A DNA stretch of 6,782 nt, from assembly GCA_027063075.1 (NCBI GenBank), contig JAMOSM010000131.1, forward strand, positions 1 through 6,782, read 5' to 3'. Shown piece after piece: positions 1 to 5,734 of the stretch (position 1 is the stretch's first letter; every line of letters starts with the position of its first letter). This DNA comes from Nautiliaceae bacterium. Its GTDB lineage: Bacteria > Campylobacterota > Campylobacteria > Campylobacterales > Nautiliaceae. The position numbers and the translations under genes were made by a program. The notes below the pieces were generated by a model. It worked only from the letters and a program-made list of their open reading frames with translations, was not told the origin of the DNA and did no database searches.

Positions 1-2
1 TT

Positions 3-92
3 CTTTTTTATTCACTTATTTTTTTAACAATCTTTTTATTACCTAAAAAGGAAGTATTTTTTCATATATTTAAAGGTTTAGGAAATGTTTGA
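3..92 (+). CDS. 3' end of an unidentified, probably membrane protein (partial at 5' edge)
   Basis: This frame is open from the window edge to a TGA at 90-92, giving about 29 residues: a hydrophobic stretch (SLIFLTIFLLP) and then a short charged, amphipathic tail (KKEVFFHIFKGLGNV). In DNA this AT-rich, 30 stop-free codons is mildly unusual, which is the main support. The frame overlaps the start of murF by 8 bases, and the murF ribosome binding site (AAAGG, 72-76) lies inside it. That arrangement is common for co-translated operon genes. The composition would suit the C-terminus of a multi-span membrane protein, such as a flippase, but there is too little sequence to name it. The frame starting at 2 also reads open to a TAA at 44-46 and is the alternative. 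Confidence 0.4.
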   Translation, partial: LFYSLIFLTIFLLPKKEVFFHIFKGLGNV

Positions 93-1497
93 TTTAATAA
101 TTCATTTTATAACAACTTATGCTATAAGTTTTTATTTAATAACAGTCCTTCAGTGGTACAATTATAAAGTTAATAGAATCATTTTTCATTTTCACAATTA
201 TAAATGGCATATTTTTTATCTTCTAATTCCTATTATTACTTATATTTTTGCCTATAGATTTTTTTGGATATATCTGTTTTTTGGATACCTGCCGGCACTG
301 TTTTTGTGGTATAAAAGAATTAAAAAGCCCCTTAACTTTACACAAAGGGTAAAAAGATTTTTATTGATTTTAGGATTTTTGGAAACATTTAACCTGGTTT
401 TAATGAACAAATATCACAATAATCCCGGACTTTCCTTGGTTGTTGTATTGTCTCTTGTTGTTATAATAAGTGAACTTATTGAAGAGTTTTTATTTTCTTT
501 ATATAAGAAAAAGGCTAAAGAAAAACTTGAGAAAATCAGCCCTAAAATTATTACCATTACCGGAAGTTACGGAAAAACATCTATTAAGAACTTTGTATAT
601 CAGCTTTTAAAAGACGATTTTAAGATTTATAAAACTCCAAGAAGTGTAAATACCTTAAAAGGAATTGTGCTTGATATAAATACAGCTCTTCCTGAAGATA
701 CGCAAATTTACATAACAGAAGCGGGAGCTAGGGAGAGGGGAGATATAAAAGAGATTGTGCAGTTTTTACAAAACCATTATGCAATACTCGGAAAGATAGG
801 ACCTCAGCATATAGAGTATTTTAAAACCCTAGATAATATTAAAAAAACAAAGCTTGAAATTTTTGAATCTTCAAGACTTATAAAAGGCTTTTCTTATGAT
901 ATCCCTTATAATGAAAAAGTGCTGTTAATAGAAAATAAAATATATAATGTAAAATCCTCTCTTGATGGAATTGAATGGGATTTGGAAATTGATGATAACA
1001 TATACCACTTTAAAAGTGGGATACTTGGAGAATTTAATGTAATAAATATTTCACTTGCCGTTTATCAAGCGTATGAATTTATAAAAGACATTTCAAAACT
1101 TCAGGAAAAAGTTGCAAAACTTCAAAGCGTTCCTCACAGACTTCAAAAAATAGAAGTAGGGGGTAAAATTATTATTGATGACAGTTTTAACGGTAATCTT
1201 GAAGGAATGCTAAAAAGCTTTAAGCTTGTGCGCGAATATCCGGGCAGAAAAGTTATAGTAACCCCCGGACTTGTGGAAGCTACAAAAGAGATGAATGAAA
1301 AACTTGCAAAAGAGATAAACAAGACATTTGATTTAGCAATAATTACTGGAAATATAAATAAACAAACCCTTTGTAACAACATTACTATTGATAAAATTTC
1401 TCTAAAAGACAAATCAAAACTTGAAAAACTTCTTGCCGATGTTACAAATGCAGGGGATTTAATTATCTTTAGCAATGATGCGCCCGATTATTTATAA
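85..1497 (+). CDS. murF: MurF-type Mur ligase with membrane N-terminus (UDP-MurNAc-tripeptide:D-Ala-D-Ala ligase)
   Basis: The 470-residue protein probably performs the last cytoplasmic step of peptidoglycan precursor synthesis, ATP-dependent addition of D-Ala-D-Ala to UDP-MurNAc-tripeptide. Residues 1-140 are not the usual MurF substrate-binding domain. They form about four or five hydrophobic segments (near 3-21, 43-59, 61-76, 91-107 and 115-137). The Mur ligase core follows: P-loop TGSYGKTS (159-166), EAGAR (212-216, the EMGA-like motif), GPQHIEYF (239-246), KLEIF (256-260, K256 a candidate carbamylated lysine), GEFNVIN (315-321), PHRLQ (350-354), DDSFNGN (365-371, canonical DDSYNANP) and TPGLVE (393-398). 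All core motifs are present, so the ligase should be active. The ATG has AAAGG at 72-76, eight bases upstream. The TRAP genes follow after 10 bases. From memory, membrane-fused MurF is typical of Campylobacterota. Another Mur-ligase-like activity is possible but less likely. Confidence 0.85.
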   Translation: MFDLIIHFITTYAISFYLITVLQWYNYKVNRIIFHFHNYKWHIFYLLIPIITYIFAYRFFWIYLFFGYLPALFLWYKRIKKPLNFTQRVKRFLLILGFLETFNLVLMNKYHNNPGLSLVVVLSLVVIISELIEEFLFSLYKKKAKEKLEKISPKIITITGSYGKTSIKNFVYQLLKDDFKIYKTPRSVNTLKGIVLDINTALPEDTQIYITEAGARERGDIKEIVQFLQNHYAILGKIGPQHIEYFKTLDNIKKTKLEIFESSRLIKGFSYDIPYNEKVLLIENKIYNVKSSLDGIEWDLEIDDNIYHFKSGILGEFNVINISLAVYQAYEFIKDISKLQEKVAKLQSVPHRLQKIEVGGKIIIDDSFNGNLEGMLKSFKLVREYPGRKVIVTPGLVEATKEMNEKLAKEINKTFDLAIITGNINKQTLCNNITIDKISLKDKSKLEKLLADVTNAGDLIIFSNDAPDYL

Positions 1498-1503
1498 AGG
1501 AGA
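1497..1503 (+). promoter_or_regulatory. Ribosome binding site of the TRAP small subunit gene
   Basis: AAGGAGA begins on the last base of the murF stop codon (1495-1497) and lies four bases before the ATG at 1508. The overlap with the stop codon leaves no room for a promoter or terminator between the two genes and supports one transcript. Confidence 0.75.
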
Positions 1504-1507
1504 ATAA

Positions 1508-2095
1508 ATGGAGTTTATTAATTATTTAACAGAACATCTTGATAAAACGCTTATAGCCGCAATTGTTATTGCTCTTATTCTTTCATTTATTCCAAAAATT
1601 GAGGTACCTATTGAAAAAATTACAAAATTTTTTATGATAATTTCCGTAATTGCTTTAATTTCTCTAACTCTTCTTGTAAGTTATGATGTTATCACAAGAA
1701 AACTTTTTCACGGAGGAAGTATTGCCCTTCAGGAACTTGAATGGCACTTGTATGATATTGTGTTTTTATTTCCTATTGCCTATACTCTTAGTAAAGACAA
1801 ACATGTAAGAGTTGATATTTTTTATGATAAATTTCCTTTTAAGGTAAAAAAGATAATCAATTTAATAACTATTCTGTTTTTTGTAATTCCTCTTGCAACA
1901 TTAATAGTTGTAGAGGCTGTTCCCTTTGTTCAGATGAGTTACACCCAGCATGAATCAAGCGGAGACCCGGGAGGACTTTGTTGCAGATGGATTATAAAAA
2001 GTGTTATGATTTGGGCTTTTTTAGTAGTGTATTTTCAATCAATTGCAGAACTCAGAAAAATATATTATCAACTAAAACATCATAAAGGTAAATAA
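1508..2095 (+). CDS. TRAP transporter small permease subunit (DctQ family)
   Basis: This 195-residue inner-membrane protein is the small membrane subunit of a tripartite ATP-independent periplasmic (TRAP) transporter, which couples solute uptake to an ion gradient, usually Na+. Hydrophobic segments lie near 14-30, 41-59, 82-95, 116-138 and 163-180. Family features seen are LQELEWHLYD (74-83), HVRVDIFY (99-106) and SSGDPGGLCCRWIIKS (150-165). The last motif and the extra N-terminal helix resemble the branch annotated for mannitol/chloroaromatic or alpha-keto acid transport (TakQ/FcbT2-like). This is recognition only, so the substrate is uncertain. The adjacent cysteines 158-159 sit where I would expect small or aromatic residues. 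The stop codon overlaps the start of the large subunit by one base (TAATG), implying translational coupling. I see no periplasmic binding protein next to it. Confidence 0.9.
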   Translation: MEFINYLTEHLDKTLIAAIVIALILSFIPKIEVPIEKITKFFMIISVIALISLTLLVSYDVITRKLFHGGSIALQELEWHLYDIVFLFPIAYTLSKDKHVRVDIFYDKFPFKVKKIINLITILFFVIPLATLIVVEAVPFVQMSYTQHESSGDPGGLCCRWIIKSVMIWAFLVVYFQSIAELRKIYYQLKHHKGK

Positions 2096-3387
2096 TGACA
2101 GGAATAGTTTTATTTTTAGTTGCTTTTATACTTTTAATGCTTGGAATTCCGGTAGCTTTTGCTTTTGGTGCAAGTGCAATTTTTGCTGCTCTTTTAGACC
2201 CTGATATAGGTCTTGATGTGTTTGGGCTTTTGCCTTACAGAATTTATGGGATAATGCAAAACTTTACTTTAATGGCTGTGCCTCTTTTTATATTTATGGG
2301 ATTTATCTTAGAAAAAAGCAAAATTGCAGAAAATATGCTTGAATCAATTGGAAAACTTTTTGGTCCCATAAGAGGAGGGCTTGCAATTGCCATTGTAATA
2401 GTTGGGGCTATTCTTGCAGCATCTACCGGCATTGTTGGAGCAAGTGTTGTTATGATGACTATTATTTCTTTACCTATAATGTTAAAATACGGATACTCTC
2501 CAAGACTCGCAAGTGGAGTAATAGCTGCGAGCGGAACATTAGGTCAGCTTATTCCTCCAAGTATTGTTTTGATTATTCTTGGAGCGGTTATGAATATTAG
2601 TGTAGGGGATTTGTTTAAAGCGGCAATTATTCCAGGAATTATAATAGTTGGGCTTTATATTTTATATATCTTAATTATTGCTTTTATAAAACCTGAAGCT
2701 GCTCCTGCAATAAAAACTGATGAACCTTACTCTAAAGTATTAAAGCAGGCTTTGAAAAGTCTTGTAGCACCATTTATTTTGATTGCCCTTGTTTTAGGGA
2801 GTATTTTTGCAGGGGTTGCAACTCCTACTGAATCTGCGGCAATAGGTGCCCTTGGTGCAATTATTCTTACTCTTTTTTACAGAACCTTTAATATAGAGCT
2901 TTTAAAGTATGCAAGTGTTGAGACTGTAAAAATTACGGCAATGATTTTTATGATTTTAATAGGCGCAACCGCATTTTCACTGGTATTTAATGAATCTGGG
3001 GCAGGGGATATTGTTACGGAATTCTTTACAGACTCGATTTCTAATCAATACACGTTTATTGCCATTACAATGGTTCTTATCTTTATTTTAGGTTTTTTTA
3101 TTGATTTTATTGAAATTACATTTATTGTAATTCCTATTTTACTTCCGATTGTGGAAGAGTTTAATATAGATCCTTTATGGTTTGCACTTTTAATAGCAAT
3201 AAACCTTCAAACTTCATTTCTTACACCTCCTTTTGGATTTAGTCTGTTTTATTTAAAAGGGGCGGCCGGAGATATGATAAAAACAAGTGATTTATACAAA
3301 GGTATAATTCCTTTTATTATTATTCAGATAATTGCGCTTTTAATAGTGCTTTTTTATCCAGAATTAGTTTATTTATTAGTAGATTAA
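2095..3387 (+). CDS. TRAP transporter large permease subunit (DctM family)
   Basis: The 430-residue polytopic inner-membrane protein is the ion-coupled translocating subunit of a TRAP transporter and works with the DctQ-type protein encoded just upstream. It is hydrophobic almost throughout, with family motifs in order: ALMAVPLFIFMG-like region (as FTLMAVPLFIFMG, 57-69), ASGTLGQLIPPS (145-156), GVATPTESAAIGALGA (240-255) and LQTSFLTPPFGFSLFYLKG (371-389). Its length is normal for DctM (about 425-440). The PPFGFSLFYLKG ending resembles the alpha-keto acid/mannitol-type branch rather than the C4-dicarboxylate DctM, but the substrate cannot be read from the permease alone. The ATG at 2095 overlaps the preceding stop by one base, with AAAGG at 2084-2088 six bases upstream. 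The next gene starts two bases after its stop. Confidence 0.93.
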   Translation: MTGIVLFLVAFILLMLGIPVAFAFGASAIFAALLDPDIGLDVFGLLPYRIYGIMQNFTLMAVPLFIFMGFILEKSKIAENMLESIGKLFGPIRGGLAIAIVIVGAILAASTGIVGASVVMMTIISLPIMLKYGYSPRLASGVIAASGTLGQLIPPSIVLIILGAVMNISVGDLFKAAIIPGIIIVGLYILYILIIAFIKPEAAPAIKTDEPYSKVLKQALKSLVAPFILIALVLGSIFAGVATPTESAAIGALGAIILTLFYRTFNIELLKYASVETVKITAMIFMILIGATAFSLVFNESGAGDIVTEFFTDSISNQYTFIAITMVLIFILGFFIDFIEITFIVIPILLPIVEEFNIDPLWFALLIAINLQTSFLTPPFGFSLFYLKGAAGDMIKTSDLYKGIIPFIIIQIIALLIVLFYPELVYLLVD

Positions 3388-3389
3388 TT

Positions 3390-4118
3390 ATGCTGTATAT
3401 AGGAACAAGCGGATTTATATACAAAGAATGGGCAGGGCGGTTTTATCCAAGAGAACTTCCAAAATCTAAATGGTTTGATTATTATGCCAAGCAATTTAAT
3501 TCACTTGAGCTTAATTCCACATTTTACAGGATTCCTCAGCCTTCAACTATAAAATCATGGAAATACAAATTAAAAAAATATCATATGAAAATGAGCGTAA
3601 AAGCTAACCAAAACATAACCCATAAATACAAACTTCAAAAACCAGAACTTGCTATAGAGTTTATAAATTTTTTAGAGCCTATAAAAAAATATTTAGGAGC
3701 TGTTCTTTTTCAGCTGCCGCCAAGTCTTAAATATGATGCTGTGCTTTTAGAAGAGTTTTTAAACGTACTGCCAAAAGGAAAATATGCAATTGAATTTAGA
3801 CATAAAACATGGTATAACGATAAAACGTATGAGATATTAAAAACATTTAGAACAGCGCTTGTATGGCATGATTTTAATCAGCCGTTTGTTTTAGAAAAAA
3901 CAACAAGGTTTATTTATGCAAGATTTCACGGATTTAGCGATAAGTATAAAGGAAGCTATCCCGATGAATTTTTAGAAACTATAATAAACAGAACAAAGCA
4001 GGGGTATTGTTATTTTAATAATACTTCAGATGGAAGTGCAATTTTAGATGCAAAAAGACTAAAAGAGTTAATGGAGTTAAAAAAAGATTTTCAAGAGAAT
4101 ATACATTATGTTAAGTAA
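3390..4118 (+). CDS. DUF72 (YecE-like) family protein
   Basis: The 242-residue soluble protein belongs to DUF72, a TIM-barrel family of unproven function. Motifs in order: GTSGFIYKEW (5-14; canonical GTSGWxYxxW), FYP (18-20), SLELNSTFYR (38-47), LFQLPPSLKYD (106-116), AIEFRHKTWY (133-142), ARFHG (177-181) and CYFNNTSDGSA (207-217). The length is typical and the protein looks complete. The ATG lies two bases after the large TRAP subunit stop, and the start is fixed because the GTSG motif begins at residue 5. I see no AGG-type ribosome binding site upstream, so initiation probably depends on ribosomes finishing the TRAP gene. It is last in the plus-strand string. Its place beside a transporter does not by itself assign a function. 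Confidence 0.9.
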   Translation: MLYIGTSGFIYKEWAGRFYPRELPKSKWFDYYAKQFNSLELNSTFYRIPQPSTIKSWKYKLKKYHMKMSVKANQNITHKYKLQKPELAIEFINFLEPIKKYLGAVLFQLPPSLKYDAVLLEEFLNVLPKGKYAIEFRHKTWYNDKTYEILKTFRTALVWHDFNQPFVLEKTTRFIYARFHGFSDKYKGSYPDEFLETIINRTKQGYCYFNNTSDGSAILDAKRLKELMELKKDFQENIHYVK

Positions 4119-4155
4119 TTTAATAAACAAAAAAACAAAAAGAAAAAAACTCTAA
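4119..4155. other. A-rich gap between convergent genes, no clear terminator hairpin
   Basis: These 37 bases separate the plus-strand DUF72 stop from the minus-strand stop (TAG) of the exported protein. They are almost pure A on the plus strand, so minus-strand transcripts would end in a broken run of U (7, 5 and 7 T separated by single C or G). I find no GC-containing stem before that U-rich run and none for plus-strand transcripts. The U-rich stretch may help minus-strand termination, but this is weak. Confidence 0.3.
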
Positions 4156-4698
4156 CTAATCTAAATCCTCTATATACAAATCCTCATACTGAATAGCACC
4201 TGATATACCCTTTGTATAAATATTTACATGCGACATAAATCCATCTTTTTGAAAAGAAGCAAAATGAGTTGTGTCTATTGCTTTTTTAAATTTAGAATTT
4301 TTTGAAAGGTCATCGTATTTTTCAATGACTAAGCTCTGTTTTCTTGGAAGTGTTTCAACAACATAAACTAACATTTGATTTTTTTCGGGATATTTAATAA
4401 ATGTTACATTTACTAATCTTGAATCATTCAAAACACTCATAAACATAGCTTTGTGTGAAGAATTTTTAATTTTAGCATTTGCAGGGTCTGTATTATCCTG
4501 ATAATGTATATGCCAATTTGGAGAATCTAAATATATTTGAATATAATCTGAGTATATCTTATAGGCTTGAGAATCTGTTAAATTAAGAGCTTTTTTAAGA
4601 GCTAAAACCACTTTCTTTTCATTTTCAGGTAAAGCACTGATACCGCCTAAAGCATAAGCATTTAACACTACAAGTAAGAATAAAATTAATTTTTTCAT
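4156..4698 (-). CDS. Exported hypothetical protein with cleavable signal peptide
   Basis: I do not recognise this 180-residue protein. The N-terminus is a textbook Sec signal peptide: MKK, a hydrophobic core LILFLLVVL, and an AYA site giving probable cleavage after residue 16. There is no cysteine near the site, so it is not a lipoprotein, and no later hydrophobic span, so it is likely periplasmic or secreted at about 164 residues. After cleavage there is a helical-looking part (24-57, ENEKKVVLALKKAL and DSQAYKIYSDYIQ), then a probable beta-rich part with VNVTFIKYP (96-104), MLVYVVETLP (109-118) and an acidic C-terminus (YEDLYIEDLD). No catalytic or metal-binding motif is evident. The start is supported by AAGGA on the minus strand (4705-4709). 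It lies 28 bases after the small RHH-like gene and has its own candidate promoter. Function unknown. Confidence 0.8.
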   Translation of the reverse strand: MKKLILFLLVVLNAYALGGISALPENEKKVVLALKKALNLTDSQAYKIYSDYIQIYLDSPNWHIHYQDNTDPANAKIKNSSHKAMFMSVLNDSRLVNVTFIKYPEKNQMLVYVVETLPRKQSLVIEKYDDLSKNSKFKKAIDTTHFASFQKDGFMSHVNIYTKGISGAIQYEDLYIEDLD

Positions 4699-4719
4699 TT
4701 ATTTTCCTTTTTAATTAAA

Positions 4720-4748
4720 ATTATAGTTAAAAAAGTTTATTTAGTAAA
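4720..4748 (-). promoter_or_regulatory. Candidate sigma70 promoter of the exported protein gene
   Basis: Reading the minus strand, TTTACT (4748-4743) is followed after exactly 17 bases by a perfect TATAAT (4725-4720). Transcription would start near 4713, about 15 bases before the start codon, and the ribosome binding site AAGGA lies between. The -35 match is 4 of 6 and is inside the end of the small RHH-like gene. In DNA this AT-rich, TATAAT arises often by chance, so the spacing is the main support. A perfect 12-base palindrome (TTTTAATTAAAA, 4709-4720) covers the expected start site. Confidence 0.4.
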
Positions 4749-4888
4749 TCTTTATTTTCTTCTAAATATTTATCAATCAATTTTCTAAGTTCTTTAGAAG
4801 AATCGGAATGTTTCATTTTTGCAATTTTTTTAAAAGCCTCCCATTTTGATTTTTCTACTTTAAAATTCGCATTTTTCATCTCTACCAT
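4727..4888 (-). CDS. Small ribbon-helix-helix-like protein (53 aa)
   Basis: This short gene encodes 53 residues (MVEMKNANFKVEKSKW to the final NKDLLNKLF). The pattern fits a single ribbon-helix-helix fold (Arc/MetJ/CopG type), a dimeric DNA-binding module: a short strand NANFKVEK (6-13), helix one SKWEAFKKIAKM (14-25), a turn KHSDS (26-30), and helix two SKELRKLIDKYLEEN (31-45). The serine-rich cap before helix two and the ELxxLIxxYLEEN ending are typical. The start at 4888 is supported by AAAGG (4900-4896) seven bases upstream, which overlaps the suhB stop codon, so the gene is probably co-translated with it. A second ATG at 4879 has a poorer site. No toxin gene follows, so an antitoxin role is not indicated. 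Alternative: a small helical protein that is not a regulator. Confidence 0.7.
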   Translation of the reverse strand: MVEMKNANFKVEKSKWEAFKKIAKMKHSDSSKELRKLIDKYLEENKDLLNKLF

Positions 4889-4898
4889 TAAAAAACCT

Positions 4899-5666
4899 TT
4901 ACTTTTTATTTAAATTTTCTATAAATTCCTCGTGAATCAAGCCGTTACTTGCAACAATACATCTATCCTCAAATAAATTATAAACAGCTCCTTCGTCATT
5001 TGTAACAACACCCCCTGCTTCTTCTAAAATAAGTTTTCCAGCAGCTACATCCCAAGGTCTAAGATTTATCTCATAAAAGCCTTCAAATCTTCCGCTTGCC
5101 ACATAACATAAATCAAGTGCAGCACTTCCAAGTCTTCTAATATCTTGACATTTTGGTAAAATATGTTTTAATTTTTCAATTACCCATTTTAAATCTTCTT
5201 CATTTTCAGCAGAACTATAAGGAAAACCTGTAGCAATTAACGCTCTTTGGAAATCATTTATATTACTTACTTCTATTAAAACGTCATTCAAATAAGCCCC
5301 CTCCCCTTTGATTGCATAAAAAAATTCATTTAAGATAGGATTATAAACAAAAGCATATTTTGGTAAGGCGTTTATATAAACCGCAACACTAATAGCCGTA
5401 TGTGGAATATGATGAACAAAATTTGTAGTTCCGTCAATAGGGTCAATAATAAAAGTATTTTCAATTTTTTGGGAAAAAATACTCTCTTCTGCTATAAAAT
5501 TAAACCCAAACTTTTTTAAATTTTCTTTTAAGAATTTTTCTACTTTTATATCATATTCTGTAACTAAATCTTTTAAACCTTTAAACTCAACATTAGAACC
5601 TTTAAAATACCCTTCTTTAAATATTTTTCCGGCTTCTTTAATTATATTTTTAATTTCATCAAACAC
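4899..5666 (-). CDS. suhB: Inositol monophosphatase family protein (SuhB-like), GTG start
   Basis: The 255-residue cytoplasmic enzyme belongs to the Mg2+-dependent, Li+-sensitive phosphatase superfamily, which hydrolyses myo-inositol 1-phosphate or related sugar and nucleotide phosphates. The metal-site residues are all present: AEES (59-62, E60 and E61), DPIDGTTNF (75-83) and WDVAAG (205-210, D206). ALDLCYVASGRFEGFYE (183-199) is also family-typical. The length is normal. The start is GTG: the codon two before it is an in-frame TAA (5672-5670), there is no alternative ATG near the N-terminus, and AAAGG (5679-5675) lies eight bases upstream. The exact substrate cannot be decided from sequence; FBPase-like, CysQ-like or NADP phosphatase activity are alternatives. 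The RHH-like gene begins ten bases after its stop. Confidence 0.9.
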   Translation of the reverse strand: MFDEIKNIIKEAGKIFKEGYFKGSNVEFKGLKDLVTEYDIKVEKFLKENLKKFGFNFIAEESIFSQKIENTFIIDPIDGTTNFVHHIPHTAISVAVYINALPKYAFVYNPILNEFFYAIKGEGAYLNDVLIEVSNINDFQRALIATGFPYSSAENEEDLKWVIEKLKHILPKCQDIRRLGSAALDLCYVASGRFEGFYEINLRPWDVAAGKLILEEAGGVVTNDEGAVYNLFEDRCIVASNGLIHEEFIENLNKK

Positions 5667-5674
5667 AGCTTAAA

Positions 5675-5679
5675 CCTTT
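5675..5679 (-). promoter_or_regulatory. Ribosome binding site that fixes the GTG start of suhB
   Basis: AAAGG on the minus strand lies eight bases before GTG (5666-5664). Together with the in-frame TAA between them (5672-5670), it leaves GTG as the only reasonable start. Confidence 0.7.
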
Positions 5680-5700
5680 AATTTAAATTTAATTTTATGA

Positions 5701-5734
5701 AAAATAAAAAAGAAGAAAACTTCTTTTTTATTTT
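5701..5734 (-). terminator. AT-rich perfect hairpin after htpX, probable intrinsic terminator or attenuator
   Basis: Two 15-base arms (5701-5715 and 5720-5734) are perfectly complementary around a four-base loop (5716-5719). The transcript-side stem is GAAG/CTTC extended by A/T pairs, and on the minus strand the second arm is mostly T (CTTCTTTTTTATTTT), acting as the U tract. The htpX stop codon (5730-5728) lies inside the first transcribed arm. The mirror-image shape means it could also work for plus-strand transcripts, although no plus-strand gene ends here. With only two G-C pairs it may be weak, allowing some readthrough into suhB. Confidence 0.6.

Noticed and set aside
2..46. Alternative reading of the window's first bases as the end of an upstream gene stopping at TAA 44-46
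   Set aside because: It is only 14 codons long, and the frame ending at 92 is longer and overlaps the murF ribosome binding site in an operon-like way; the frame at 2 is not fully excluded.
1143..1475. 110-codon open frame on the minus strand inside murF
   Set aside because: It lies wholly within the conserved C-terminal half of murF, has no family-like pattern, and is explained as a shadow of the real gene.
2244..2432. 62-codon open frame on the minus strand inside the large TRAP subunit
   Set aside because: It is antisense to a strongly conserved membrane gene and has no recognisable motif.
4119..4155. Bidirectional terminator between the convergent genes
   Set aside because: Only a homopolymer-like A/T run is present; no stem with G-C pairs could be found on either strand.
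4727..4888. RHH-like gene as the antitoxin of a toxin-antitoxin pair
   Set aside because: The following gene has a signal peptide and the preceding one is an intact phosphatase; no RelE-, PIN- or Fic-like toxin is present.
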